This document shows, piece by piece, positions 31,857 through 40,196 of a stretch of DNA of 56,798 bases. Source of the DNA: Ktedonobacteria bacterium. GTDB lineage: Bacteria > Chloroflexota > Ktedonobacteria > Ktedonobacterales > JACDGC01. The stretch is taken from the NCBI GenBank assembly GCA_027459705.1, contig DAIDHM010000077.1, positions 1 through 56,798 on the forward strand, in the 5' to 3' direction. Below the pieces are notes generated by a model. It was given only the letters and a program-made list of their open reading frames with translations. It was not told the origin of the DNA and did no database searches. Numbering within the stretch: the first letter of the stretch is position 1; each line of letters opens with the position of its first letter. A program made the translations under genes and the position numbers.

Positions 31857-34100
31857 ATGAGCGTACACATATGTGGCATTCGGCACCATGGCCCCGGCTC
31901 CGCCAGAGCACTGAGCGCGGCATTAGCGGCACTACAGCCAGATTGTCTGCTCATCGAAGGCCCACCCGATGCGCAGGCGATCGCGCCATTGATGATGGAG
32001 GCCACCATGCAACCTCCGGTGGCGCTGTTGATCTACCTGCCCGACGCGCCGCACCGCGCTGTCTATTACCCCTTCACGGACTTCTCGCCCGAGTGGCAAG
32101 CGCTACGTTATGGATTCAGCCGGGAGATTCCCACGCGCTTTTTTGATCTGCCCCAGAGCATCCAGTTTGCCTGTGCACCAGCAGAGACGGCACAACAGAC
32201 CGCTGCAATGCCAGCCACGCCCGTGCATCCGTCGCCGGACCCCTTTGCCCTGTTGGCGGAAGCGGCAGGCTTCCCTGATCATGAGGCCTGGTGGGAACTG
32301 CAGATTGAGCAACGACAAGACACCACCGAGGTCTTCACCGCCGTGCACGAAGCGATGCAGGCGTTGCGCGCAGGTGCCCCACCACCCCAGGGCAATGAGG
32401 CACTACGCGAAGCCTCGATGCGCCAACACATTCGCGCCGCGATGAGCGAAAATTTTCAGACCATTGCCGTTGTCTGTGGCGCCTGGCACACACCAGCCTT
32501 GCAATTGGAAGACGCGGCGACGCCATCGGCCAAAGCGGACGCGGCGCTGCTCAAGGGTTTGCCGCGGGTCACCGTCACCGCAACATGGATACCATGGACC
32601 AATTCCCGCCTGGCGCTACGCAGCGGCTATGGCGCTGGCATCACATCTCCTGGTTGGTATGCGCATCTGTGGCAGGCGCCGGATCGCGTGACCATCCGCT
32701 GGATGGCGCGGGTCGCCCAGGTGTTACGGGCGGAGGGACTGGATGCCTCAGCGGCGAACGTGATCGAGGCGGTACGTCTGGCCGAAGCCCTGGCCGCCTT
32801 GCGTGGTCTGCCGATGCCAGGGTTGACCGAGATGCATGAGGCAACCCAGACCGTCCTCTGTCGTGGCGAAGAGACGCCAATGCGGCTGATTCGCACGCGC
32901 ATCGAGATTGGCGAAGCGCTCGGCGCTGTCCCACCAGCAACACCGGCGGTACCGTTGTTGCGCGATCTCACGGCCCAGCAACGCCGCTTGCGTTTGGAGA
33001 TGACCGCGGAGATCAAGACACTCGACCTCGATCAACGCAAAGTAATCGATCTCACGCGCAGCTATCTCTTGCATCGTCTGAGAATCCTGCAGATCGAGTG
33101 GGGCAAGCCATATCAGGCGGCGAAATCTGCCCAGGGCACGTTCCACGAGATCTGGCAGTTGCAATGGCAGGTGGAATTTGCCGTAGCGATCATCGAGGCA
33201 AATGTTTGGGGGAATACGGTCGAAGCGGCGGCGACGGCCTACGCGCGCCATCTCGCCAGCACCACGCGCACCTTGCCGCAGTTGACCGCTCTGCTACATC
33301 AAGTCATGCTAGCGGCCCTGCCGACGGCGCTGGATGATGTGCTGGCCCAGGTCCAGGATCAAGCGGCGGTTGCCGCCGACGTGCGACACCTGATGCTGGC
33401 ATTACCACCTCTCACTGAGGCCGCTCGCTATACAGATGTGCGGCAAACAAAATCGGCCTTGCTGCTCCCTGTGATTTCGGCACTCTTCGAGCGCGTCCTC
33501 ATTGGTCTGCTGCCAGCCTGCCAATCGCTCGATGATGACGCCGCGGCGACCATGACGGAGAGCATTGCGGCGGTGCAAACGAGCCTGTTGCGATTGGAGG
33601 ATCCACAATTTACCGCCGCCTGGCAAGGTATTCTGGCGCGCGTCATCGACGACGAAGGCATTCATGGACTGGTACGCGGTGTGTGCTGCCGCCTCCTGTT
33701 GGAAGCGGGCATCCTCACGAGCGTCGAATTAGAGCGGCACGCCCGCCACGCGCTGTCCTCGGCCACGCCTGCCACACAGGCTGCCGCGTGGATCGAAGGC
33801 GTCTTGCGTGGCAACGGCGAAGTGGTACTGGCGCAAGATGGTCTGTGGCAGGCTCTGGATACCTGGGTCTGCGACCTCAGCGCCGACCATTTTGTGGGGG
33901 CGTTGCCGCTCTTACGTCGCGCGTTCGCGCAATTTGATGCCAGTGTGCGCCAGCGTATGGGGACGAAGGTGAAGCATCTATCAACCGCCGGGACTGCTCC
34001 ACCCCTGCCCGGCACAGCGTCAGATCATGTGCCGATCGATGTCGCACGCGCTGATCTGACCCTGCCCATACTGGCTCGCTTGTTAGGAGTTTCACAATGA
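31857..34100 (+). CDS. DUF5682 family protein (YehM-type)
   Basis: This 747-residue protein opens with HICGIRHHGPGSARALSAAL, followed by LLIEGPPDAQ at about residue 32, both hallmarks of DUF5682. A further conserved block, AVVCGAWHTPAL, lies near residue 205-215. The combination of N-terminal His pair, Glu-Gly-Pro and GxWH recalls the EreA/ChaN/TraB (TIKI-like) hydrolase superfamily, so an enzymatic N-terminal domain is possible. This is my inference, not an established activity. The remaining 500 residues are helical. It lies between the MoxR ATPase (3-bp gap) and the VWA gene (4-bp ATGA overlap). Confidence 0.88.
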   Translation: MSVHICGIRHHGPGSARALSAALAALQPDCLLIEGPPDAQAIAPLMMEATMQPPVALLIYLPDAPHRAVYYPFTDFSPEWQALRYGFSREIPTRFFDLPQSIQFACAPAETAQQTAAMPATPVHPSPDPFALLAEAAGFPDHEAWWELQIEQRQDTTEVFTAVHEAMQALRAGAPPPQGNEALREASMRQHIRAAMSENFQTIAVVCGAWHTPALQLEDAATPSAKADAALLKGLPRVTVTATWIPWTNSRLALRSGYGAGITSPGWYAHLWQAPDRVTIRWMARVAQVLRAEGLDASAANVIEAVRLAEALAALRGLPMPGLTEMHEATQTVLCRGEETPMRLIRTRIEIGEALGAVPPATPAVPLLRDLTAQQRRLRLEMTAEIKTLDLDQRKVIDLTRSYLLHRLRILQIEWGKPYQAAKSAQGTFHEIWQLQWQVEFAVAIIEANVWGNTVEAAATAYARHLASTTRTLPQLTALLHQVMLAALPTALDDVLAQVQDQAAVAADVRHLMLALPPLTEAARYTDVRQTKSALLLPVISALFERVLIGLLPACQSLDDDAAATMTESIAAVQTSLLRLEDPQFTAAWQGILARVIDDEGIHGLVRGVCCRLLLEAGILTSVELERHARHALSSATPATQAAAWIEGVLRGNGEVVLAQDGLWQALDTWVCDLSADHFVGALPLLRRAFAQFDASVRQRMGTKVKHLSTAGTAPPLPGTASDHVPIDVARADLTLPILARLLGVSQ

Positions 34101-35275
34101 TCGAAGAATCCGAACGGTTGCGTCGCTGGCGTTTGGTGTTGGGTGGTTCGGCGCAGCAGGCGATGGATCAGACCCTGACAGGGCCGGATCTGGGGATGGA
34201 TTACACGCTGGAAGCGCTCTATGGCAGTGATGGGGGAAGTGGCACCTCCCGGAAGAAATCCGGCCTGGGCGCATCGTCGCCGAAAGTGGCGCGCTGGCTT
34301 GGCGACATCCGCACCTATTTCCCCTCCTCGGTGGTACGCGTCATGCAAAGGGATGCGCTGGAACGGCTCCATCTGACCCAGTTGCTGCTGGAGCCGGAGA
34401 TGCTCGAGGCGGTGGAGGCCGACGTACACCTGGTGGCGACGCTAATGTCACTGAGCCACGCCATCCCTGAAAAGACCAAAGACACTGCCCGCGCAGTCGT
34501 TCGGCGCGTCGTGGAAGATCTGGAACGTCGCCTGGCGAATCCATTGATACAAGCGATACGTGGCAGCCTGCGCCGCGCCGTGCGCACTCGCCGCCCGTTG
34601 CCCGGTGACATCAACTGGGATCGCACGATACGGGCAAATCTGCAGCACTATCAACCCGATCGCGGTACGATTATTGTCGAACACCTGATCGGTCATGGAA
34701 GGAAACAATCGGCGTTGCGCGACATCGTGTTGTGTGTCGACCAGAGTGGCTCGATGGGGTCCTCAGTGGTGTATTCCGGTATCTTTGGCGCTGTCATGGC
34801 CTCCATGCGTGCCGTGAATACCCGTATGGTCGTGTTCGATACAGCAGTCGTGGATCTCACCGATGACTTGCACGACCCGGTCGATCTGCTCTTTGGTGTG
34901 CAACTCGGTGGCGGGACGGATATCAATCAAGCGCTAGGGTATTGCGAGCAGATCATTACCCGCCCGGCGCAGACGGTGCTGGTACTCATCACTGATCTGT
35001 ATGAGGGCGGTAATGCTGCCGAGATGCTGCGCCGCGCCGCCACGCTGACCCAGAGCGGTGTGCAGATGATCTGCTTGCTGGCGCTGAACGATCAGGGCGC
35101 GCCGAGTTATGATCATCACCACGCCGCGGCATTCGCAACGTTGGGTATCCCAGCGTTTGCCTGTACACCCGATCTTTTTCCCGAGTTGATGGCTGCGGCC
35201 ATCGCGAAGCAGGATCTCGGACTGTGGGCCGCGCAGCATGACATCGTGACGGCGCGGGCCGATGGTGACCAATGA
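34097..35275 (+). CDS. VWA domain protein (YehP-type partner of the MoxR ATPase)
   Basis: The C-terminal half of this 392-residue protein is a von Willebrand A domain with an intact metal site: Asp215, Ser217 and Ser219 in VDQSGSMGS, the Thr in QLGGGTDINQAL, and the later Asp in VLITDLYEGGN. The N-terminal half is basic and helical and contains a Pro/Arg-rich stretch (RRPLPGDINWDRTIRANLQ). VWA proteins paired with MoxR ATPases serve as metal-dependent adaptors that hold substrates. The start overlaps the DUF5682 stop by four bases. It is the last gene of the operon. Confidence 0.92.
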   Translation: MIEESERLRRWRLVLGGSAQQAMDQTLTGPDLGMDYTLEALYGSDGGSGTSRKKSGLGASSPKVARWLGDIRTYFPSSVVRVMQRDALERLHLTQLLLEPEMLEAVEADVHLVATLMSLSHAIPEKTKDTARAVVRRVVEDLERRLANPLIQAIRGSLRRAVRTRRPLPGDINWDRTIRANLQHYQPDRGTIIVEHLIGHGRKQSALRDIVLCVDQSGSMGSSVVYSGIFGAVMASMRAVNTRMVVFDTAVVDLTDDLHDPVDLLFGVQLGGGTDINQALGYCEQIITRPAQTVLVLITDLYEGGNAAEMLRRAATLTQSGVQMICLLALNDQGAPSYDHHHAAAFATLGIPAFACTPDLFPELMAAAIAKQDLGLWAAQHDIVTARADGDQ

Positions 35276-35346
35276 AACAGTGACACGCGCTGGCTGGCCC
35301 ATAACGCTGTCTGTGTGTGACCGAGCGTCACCGACCGCGTACTGGC

Positions 35347-37239
35347 TCAGCGATACGCTTCGGCCTGAAGGCTGAAAAGTTCGGCATACCGACCAGCGCG
35401 CGCCAGCAGTTCTTCGTGCGTACCGATCTCCTGGACTTGTCCATGTTCCAGCACAATGATGCGATTGGCCAGGCGGACGGTGCTGAAGCGATGCGAGATG
35501 AAGACGGCCGATTTCCCCGCGGTCAACTCGCGGAAGTGCGTAAAGACCTCATATTCCGCCTGCGGATCCAGTGAACTGGTAGGCTCGTCGAGGATCAGCA
35601 ACTGAGCGTCGCGCATGAAGGCGCGTGCCAGCGCGATCTTCTGCCACTCGCCGCCAGAAAGTTGCTGGCCGCCAGAGAACCATTTGCCCAGCATCGTCGC
35701 GTAGCCTTCGGGCAACTTCTCAATCACCGCGCTGGCCCCGCTCTTCGCCGCGGCGCCGACGACTTGCTGATGATCCTCAATCTGGTCGATGCGACCAATT
35801 CCGATGTTCTGTGCCGCCGTCATATAGTACGTGACATAATCTTGAAAAATGACCCCAACGCGCGCGCGCAATGTGGGCAGGTCATATTCGCGGATATCGT
35901 GGCCATTGATCAAGATCATGCCTGCATCGGGATCATAGAGACGTGTCAGCAATTTGACAATCGTCGTCTTGCCTGCGCCGTTACCGCCTACCAGCGCCAC
36001 CGCCTCGCCAGCTTCGATCGTAAAACTGACATCGCGAATCGCCGGTCCCTCATGTTCACGGCCTGGATAGGTGAACGTCACATGGCGGAACTCCACCGCC
36101 AACCCTTCGCCCTCCGGGACGCGCCCGGTCGCTGGACTGGCAATGTGTGGGGTATATTCCAGGAACTCGAAGAGCGTGTTGATATAGAGGTTATTTTCGT
36201 AGGTATCGGAAACCGTCCCCAACAACGTTTGGAAGCTCGATCCCAGTTGCAACGCCGCCTGGGTATACAGGGTCAAGCCGCCGATCTGGATGGCCCCCGC
36301 CACTGCGCGTAGCGCGACATACACGTAGATGCCGCCATTCATCACGAGGCTGATCATGCCGAGAACAAAAGAAGTCAGGTAGCGCGGGACGAGGATACGC
36401 CTGGCCTGATCGTAAAAACCAAGTGCCAACGTGCGATAACGCGCGATAAAGAAATCCCCCAGGGTGAAGAGTTTGATCTCTTTGTTGTACGTGTCCGTCG
36501 TCATCAGCTGACCAAAATAGGTCATCGCGCGTCGCTCGGGCGATTGGCGACGCATCACCTGATAGCCCCACCAGCCATAGCGGATGTTAGCATAGAACGC
36601 GGGTATCGGCGCGATCAGTGCCAGCAGCGCCAGCCACCACGCCAGGTGGACTAAAATCAACACCATCGAGATGAAGGTGACGATCGTCCGACCTACCCCG
36701 AACGTCTGGGTCACCATCCCCGTTGGCCGCGAGGACGCCTCGTTCTGCGCGCGCTGCAAGGTATCATAGAAGCGCGCATCTTCGAAGAATGCCAGATCCA
36801 GGGTGTTGGCTTTCTCCATGATCAACATCTGGACCGTCACCGACATCCGCTCCTGCAATAATTGCTGGATGATATTCGAGAGTGTTGTCAACAGACTCCC
36901 CGCGCCTTGAATGGCGAATTGCAGGATCACATAGTCGATGACGAGGCTGGTCGTGTCCCCGCGACCTTGCACTTTGACCGCAATGACGACGGCGTTAATG
37001 AGCTGGGCCACCGCATAAGCGGTCGCGGCGGGGATGATGCCCTGGAGCACGTACAGCACCGCCAGGCTGATCGTGAAGAACGGCTGGGCTTTCATCACCA
37101 GTTGCAGAATGCGCGGCAGGCTGCGGAACGCGATGATGATTTTCTCGGCCGTCAGGCGATCTTCCGCATCGGTCGCGGTGCCACCCAGGCGGTCAGCACG
37201 GGGTACTTTGGTAGACTGGGATGCGTGAGGTGGATGCAT
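35347..37239 (-). CDS. ABC exporter half-transporter (membrane and ATPase domains fused)
   Basis: This 630-residue protein has an N-terminal exporter-type membrane domain (about residues 35-365) and an ATPase domain with Walker A GGNGAGKTT, signature LSGGEWQKIALARAF, Walker B LLILDEPTSSLD and switch His in FISHRFS. All sites are canonical, so it can work as a homodimer. It resembles lipid, peptide or drug exporters. The ATG at 37239 is the only good internal start; AGAGGA lies 13 bases upstream, which is rather far. An extended -10 box and a hairpin lie in the 90-bp gap after the LuxR gene, so it may have its own promoter within the long minus-strand run. Confidence 0.93.
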   Translation of the reverse strand: MHPPHASQSTKVPRADRLGGTATDAEDRLTAEKIIIAFRSLPRILQLVMKAQPFFTISLAVLYVLQGIIPAATAYAVAQLINAVVIAVKVQGRGDTTSLVIDYVILQFAIQGAGSLLTTLSNIIQQLLQERMSVTVQMLIMEKANTLDLAFFEDARFYDTLQRAQNEASSRPTGMVTQTFGVGRTIVTFISMVLILVHLAWWLALLALIAPIPAFYANIRYGWWGYQVMRRQSPERRAMTYFGQLMTTDTYNKEIKLFTLGDFFIARYRTLALGFYDQARRILVPRYLTSFVLGMISLVMNGGIYVYVALRAVAGAIQIGGLTLYTQAALQLGSSFQTLLGTVSDTYENNLYINTLFEFLEYTPHIASPATGRVPEGEGLAVEFRHVTFTYPGREHEGPAIRDVSFTIEAGEAVALVGGNGAGKTTIVKLLTRLYDPDAGMILINGHDIREYDLPTLRARVGVIFQDYVTYYMTAAQNIGIGRIDQIEDHQQVVGAAAKSGASAVIEKLPEGYATMLGKWFSGGQQLSGGEWQKIALARAFMRDAQLLILDEPTSSLDPQAEYEVFTHFRELTAGKSAVFISHRFSTVRLANRIIVLEHGQVQEIGTHEELLARAGRYAELFSLQAEAYR

Positions 37240-37301
37240 GGTATATTGGTCATCCTCTTCCGCGCTCGCTTCAACTCGGGAAGAAATCCGCGCGATATTC
37301 G

Positions 37302-37327
37302 CTGGGAGCGTTTGGCGGTACTCCCAG
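37302..37327 (-). promoter_or_regulatory. Hairpin in the leader of the ABC exporter gene
   Basis: CTGGGAG, a 12-base loop and CTCCCAG form a 7-bp stem just downstream of the -10 box (37330-37338). The half-sites CTGGGA/TCCCAG also occur in the XRE-TPR leader at 11914-11930, with a different spacing. Confidence 0.4.
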
Positions 37328-37329
37328 GT

Positions 37330-37338
37330 ATTATAGCA
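37330..37338 (-). promoter_or_regulatory. Extended -10 promoter of the ABC exporter gene
   Basis: The minus strand reads TGCTATAAT, overlapping the stop codon of the LuxR-type gene. Confidence 0.45.
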
Positions 37339-38026
37339 AGATAAGGCCGAGGCGCGCGCCCAGCGTGACTGCCTCTGTGCGACTGGCGGCATTGAGCTTC
37401 GTCATAATCGATGCCACATGGAATTTGACGGTATGGTCTGAGATGCCCAGATCGCGCGCGATGGTTTTGTTGCCGACCCCTTCGGCCAACAACTGCAACA
37501 CCTCGATCTCGCGCGCTGTCAGGGATGGCAGCGATGGTTGGGGTGGCTGAGAGCGTGCGATGGGAGGCGGTGGCAGCAACGCACGCAGCGTCTCGCGCGG
37601 GAGGACCGTCAGGCCGGCCGCGACGGCCTGCACCGTGGCGGTAATGGCATCAGCGGTGGCGTCACGGGGGAGGACGGCGGCTGTGCCCTCGCGTAACAAG
37701 CTCGTTATCCATGCACCGTGTGCATTCTCAACCAGGACGACCAGCGCTGGACCTCCAGGACCGATGATCCGCTCCCACTCGCCCAGGAATGGGTCGAGGG
37801 GAGCCGATTCCGGGACCAGCCAACGGGTCCCGTCGATCGTGGAATCCTCCCTATAGCCATCCTGGTCGGCCAGGACGACGTCAGGATGAAGGGCGGCGAT
37901 GCTTGCCGCAACGGTGTCCGTCCGCGCCTGTTGCCCAATAACCTCCATCGCGGGATCGGCAGCCAGAACGGCTGCTAACCCCGCGCGGATGACGGGCGAC
38001 GCGGCGAGAATCATGACGCGGATCAT
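37331..38026 (-). CDS. LuxR/NarL-type regulator with a degenerate receiver domain
   Basis: This 231-residue protein has a NarL-type C-terminal helix-turn-helix (about residues 165-231: LTAREIEVLQLLAEGVGNKT, then ISDHTVKFHVASIMTKLNA). The N-terminal 120 residues are laid out like a receiver domain, but key residues are gone. The acidic pair after the first strand is Ala8-Ala9, the conserved Thr/Ser is missing from VVLVENAHG, and the conserved Lys appears as Pro-Arg (VLPRDA). Asp54 remains where the phosphorylated Asp would be. It is therefore probably controlled without phosphorylation. An insert of about 30 residues lies after Asp54. The start overlaps the end of the upstream protease gene by four bases (ATGA). 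Confidence 0.88.
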   Translation of the reverse strand: MIRVMILAASPVIRAGLAAVLAADPAMEVIGQQARTDTVAASIAALHPDVVLADQDGYREDSTIDGTRWLVPESAPLDPFLGEWERIIGPGGPALVVLVENAHGAWITSLLREGTAAVLPRDATADAITATVQAVAAGLTVLPRETLRALLPPPPIARSQPPQPSLPSLTAREIEVLQLLAEGVGNKTIARDLGISDHTVKFHVASIMTKLNAASRTEAVTLGARLGLILL

Positions 38027-39045
38027 GCCGCCACCGTGGATGCGTTGCGGGGCGTCTCCGGATTGATTGCGACAACGGCGACCGATTGCGCTTGCCCCGC
38101 TCGCTGGATGGCCAGGGTGATCGCTCCGCCGGTTGGCACCTGACGCCACGCCCGGATCAGATCCGTTGGTTGGCGAAATGGTTGACTTGCCTCCGAAGGC
38201 GCCACAGCGTAGCCCAGGAGGATGTCGCCGAGCATGAGTCCGGCACGGTCGGCCACGCTATCCAGCTCAACCTCCACAATGAGCAACCCCAATCGTGGGC
38301 CGGCGTGCCCACCTTCCACTGCTGAGGGAACGGAAATGGGTTGCACGGTCACGCCGAAGGACGGGCGCCGCTCCAGATTTTGCACCATCTCGACCACTGC
38401 GTAGCTCGGAACCGCCAGGCCGAGGCCGCCCGCGATCATGCTATTGACGCCCAGGACGCGCCCACTGGCATCGGCCAATGGGCCGCCAGAGTTGCCTGGG
38501 GCCAGGGAAATATCCGCCGCTACCCATTCCTGATGGTTGGCAGATGGTCCGCTCCTCCCCCCTTCCCCATGAGCACGCCGCGGGGAGGGTTGCGCCGTTG
38601 GCTGGTCGACCACTGGGCGATCCGGATCGCTGGCGCGCGTTGAATGGATGATGCCAATACTCACAGCGCCAACGACGCCCAATGGATTGCCCACCGCCAG
38701 CACCAGCTGGCCGACGCGCAGATCACGGGCATCCCCGACCGTCACAGCTGGCAGGTCGTATGCGTCGATCTTCAGGAGAGCGAGATCGCGTTCAGTATCG
38801 CGCGCCAGCATACGTGCCGGATAGGATTGGCCGTCTGCCAGCTCGACGATGGCCGTCGTCTCGCGCGCCACATGGGCGTTGGTGACGATCAACCCATCCG
38901 CGCTCCAGATGATGCCTGAACCACCACCCGGACCCTGGCCGCGCACCTGCACGGTACTCTGCCGTAGGCGCGCGGCGACATCGGCGAAGGCGTCCGCGAC
39001 GGGCTTGAAAGTGGCTGGAGACGCGGCGACAACAGTTGAGGTCAT
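38023..39045 (-). CDS. HtrA-like trypsin-fold serine protease with PDZ domain (no signal peptide)
   Basis: The protease domain has an intact triad: His58 (VTNAHV), Asp87 (ERDLALL) and Ser186 (APGNSGGPL). A PDZ domain follows (about residues 235-325, GLLIVEVELDSVADRAGLML). No signal peptide or membrane helix precedes the domain, so the enzyme is probably cytoplasmic, unlike DegP/DegS. A stretch rich in Pro, Arg and Gly (about residues 148-168, TAQPSPRRAHGEGGRSGPS) is inserted in the loop before the active serine and looks like a short in-frame repeat insertion. It follows a second HtrA-like gene by 16 bp. The likely role is protein quality control or regulated proteolysis. Confidence 0.9.
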   Translation of the reverse strand: MTSTVVAASPATFKPVADAFADVAARLRQSTVQVRGQGPGGGSGIIWSADGLIVTNAHVARETTAIVELADGQSYPARMLARDTERDLALLKIDAYDLPAVTVGDARDLRVGQLVLAVGNPLGVVGAVSIGIIHSTRASDPDRPVVDQPTAQPSPRRAHGEGGRSGPSANHQEWVAADISLAPGNSGGPLADASGRVLGVNSMIAGGLGLAVPSYAVVEMVQNLERRPSFGVTVQPISVPSAVEGGHAGPRLGLLIVEVELDSVADRAGLMLGDILLGYAVAPSEASQPFRQPTDLIRAWRQVPTGGAITLAIQRAGQAQSVAVVAINPETPRNASTVAA

Positions 39046-39061
39046 GGTTGCAAGACTCCCT

Positions 39062-40021
39062 TCAGGCGCGCTCTCCCACCGTCAAGGTCAGGGTCGTGAG
39101 CGAACCCGCGCGCAGAATGCGGACGACGAGTGGTGTACCAATCTTATCCGGTGTCAACAAAGATTGTATCGCGTCGGTCGAAGTGACCGGTTGATCGGCC
39201 AGGCTGAGCAAGATATCACCGATGTACAGACCACCCCGGGCGGCGGGTCCATCCTGAGCCACCTCGACAGCGATGAGGCCAAATTCTTGTTCGAGACTCA
39301 GTGCCACGCGCACATGTTCAGGTAAGCGTACGGGCTGCATCGCTAAGCCGAGGTAGCCACGGCTGATGCGCCCCTTGGCGAGCAGTTGATCGAGAATGGT
39401 ATTGACGGAACTCACAGGAATTGTCACATTGCCACTGCGCGTCAACTGAGAAGTATTGATGCCAACGATCTGCCCGGTGGCATCCACCAGTGGTCCGCCG
39501 GAGTAGCCGGGGTAGAGCGTCAGGTCGGGGCGGATGAAACGATCGATCTGGCCGCCGCGCATCGTCCGCCAGGGGCCGCTCGCGGCGCTGATGACACCGA
39601 AACTGGCGCTGAATTCATCGCTGCCAGGGCGACCGAGCGCCAACACCAGCTGGCCGACTTTGAGATCGTCATTGGTGTTGAGAGCGGCGGGAGAAATGGT
39701 CGCGCCTTCCACACGCAACACCGCGAGATCCGTGGTGGGGTCGCGACCCGCCAGCATCGCAGGCAAGTTCTGCCCGGTAGGGAGCGTGACGGTGATCTCG
39801 TCATCGCGCTCAACAGTATGGTCGGCGGTGACGACGATGCCAGCGCGCCATAGGACGCCCGTGCTGGGGAGGCGATGGCGGCCATGGACGGTGACAACGG
39901 CAGCGGAGGCATGGTCGACCGCGCTGGCCAGGTCGGTGGAAAGCCGCGCGAGCGGCGTCAGCTCGTCAGCGGATGGCTCGGATCCGGGTGTGACTCCGCT
40001 GCCAGGGGTTGGGATAGTCAT
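39062..40021 (-). CDS. HtrA-like trypsin-fold serine protease with PDZ domain (no signal peptide)
   Basis: This 319-residue paralogue of the next gene has triad residues His68 (VTADHTV), Asp98 (TTDLAVL) and Ser174 (YPGYSGGPL, where the usual Asn before Ser is Tyr). A C-terminal PDZ domain starts near residue 225 (EFGLIAVEVAQDGPAARGGL). No signal peptide is visible; the first 30 residues are Pro/Ser/Glu-rich and hydrophilic. The ATG at 40021 has GGAGG nine bases upstream; the longer reading from 40249 overlaps the radical SAM gene and is unlikely. The Tyr-for-Asn change next to the nucleophile might alter activity. It probably works with its neighbour as a hetero-oligomer or with divided substrate range. 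Confidence 0.9.
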   Translation of the reverse strand: MTIPTPGSGVTPGSEPSADELTPLARLSTDLASAVDHASAAVVTVHGRHRLPSTGVLWRAGIVVTADHTVERDDEITVTLPTGQNLPAMLAGRDPTTDLAVLRVEGATISPAALNTNDDLKVGQLVLALGRPGSDEFSASFGVISAASGPWRTMRGGQIDRFIRPDLTLYPGYSGGPLVDATGQIVGINTSQLTRSGNVTIPVSSVNTILDQLLAKGRISRGYLGLAMQPVRLPEHVRVALSLEQEFGLIAVEVAQDGPAARGGLYIGDILLSLADQPVTSTDAIQSLLTPDKIGTPLVVRILRAGSLTTLTLTVGERA

Positions 40022-40196
40022 AGGTTGTTTCCTCCAGAGTGGACGCTCTTGATATCTCGATTGAGTCTCGCAAGCATCATTGAACACTCTGGATGATAGC
40101 GCGCCATCGGATAACACTGCGCCAGTAGATTGGCCAAGATCCTCCCCAGCAAAATGGCCAGGTCCGCACGGAGGGTTCGCTCCCTGGTGCAGTGGC

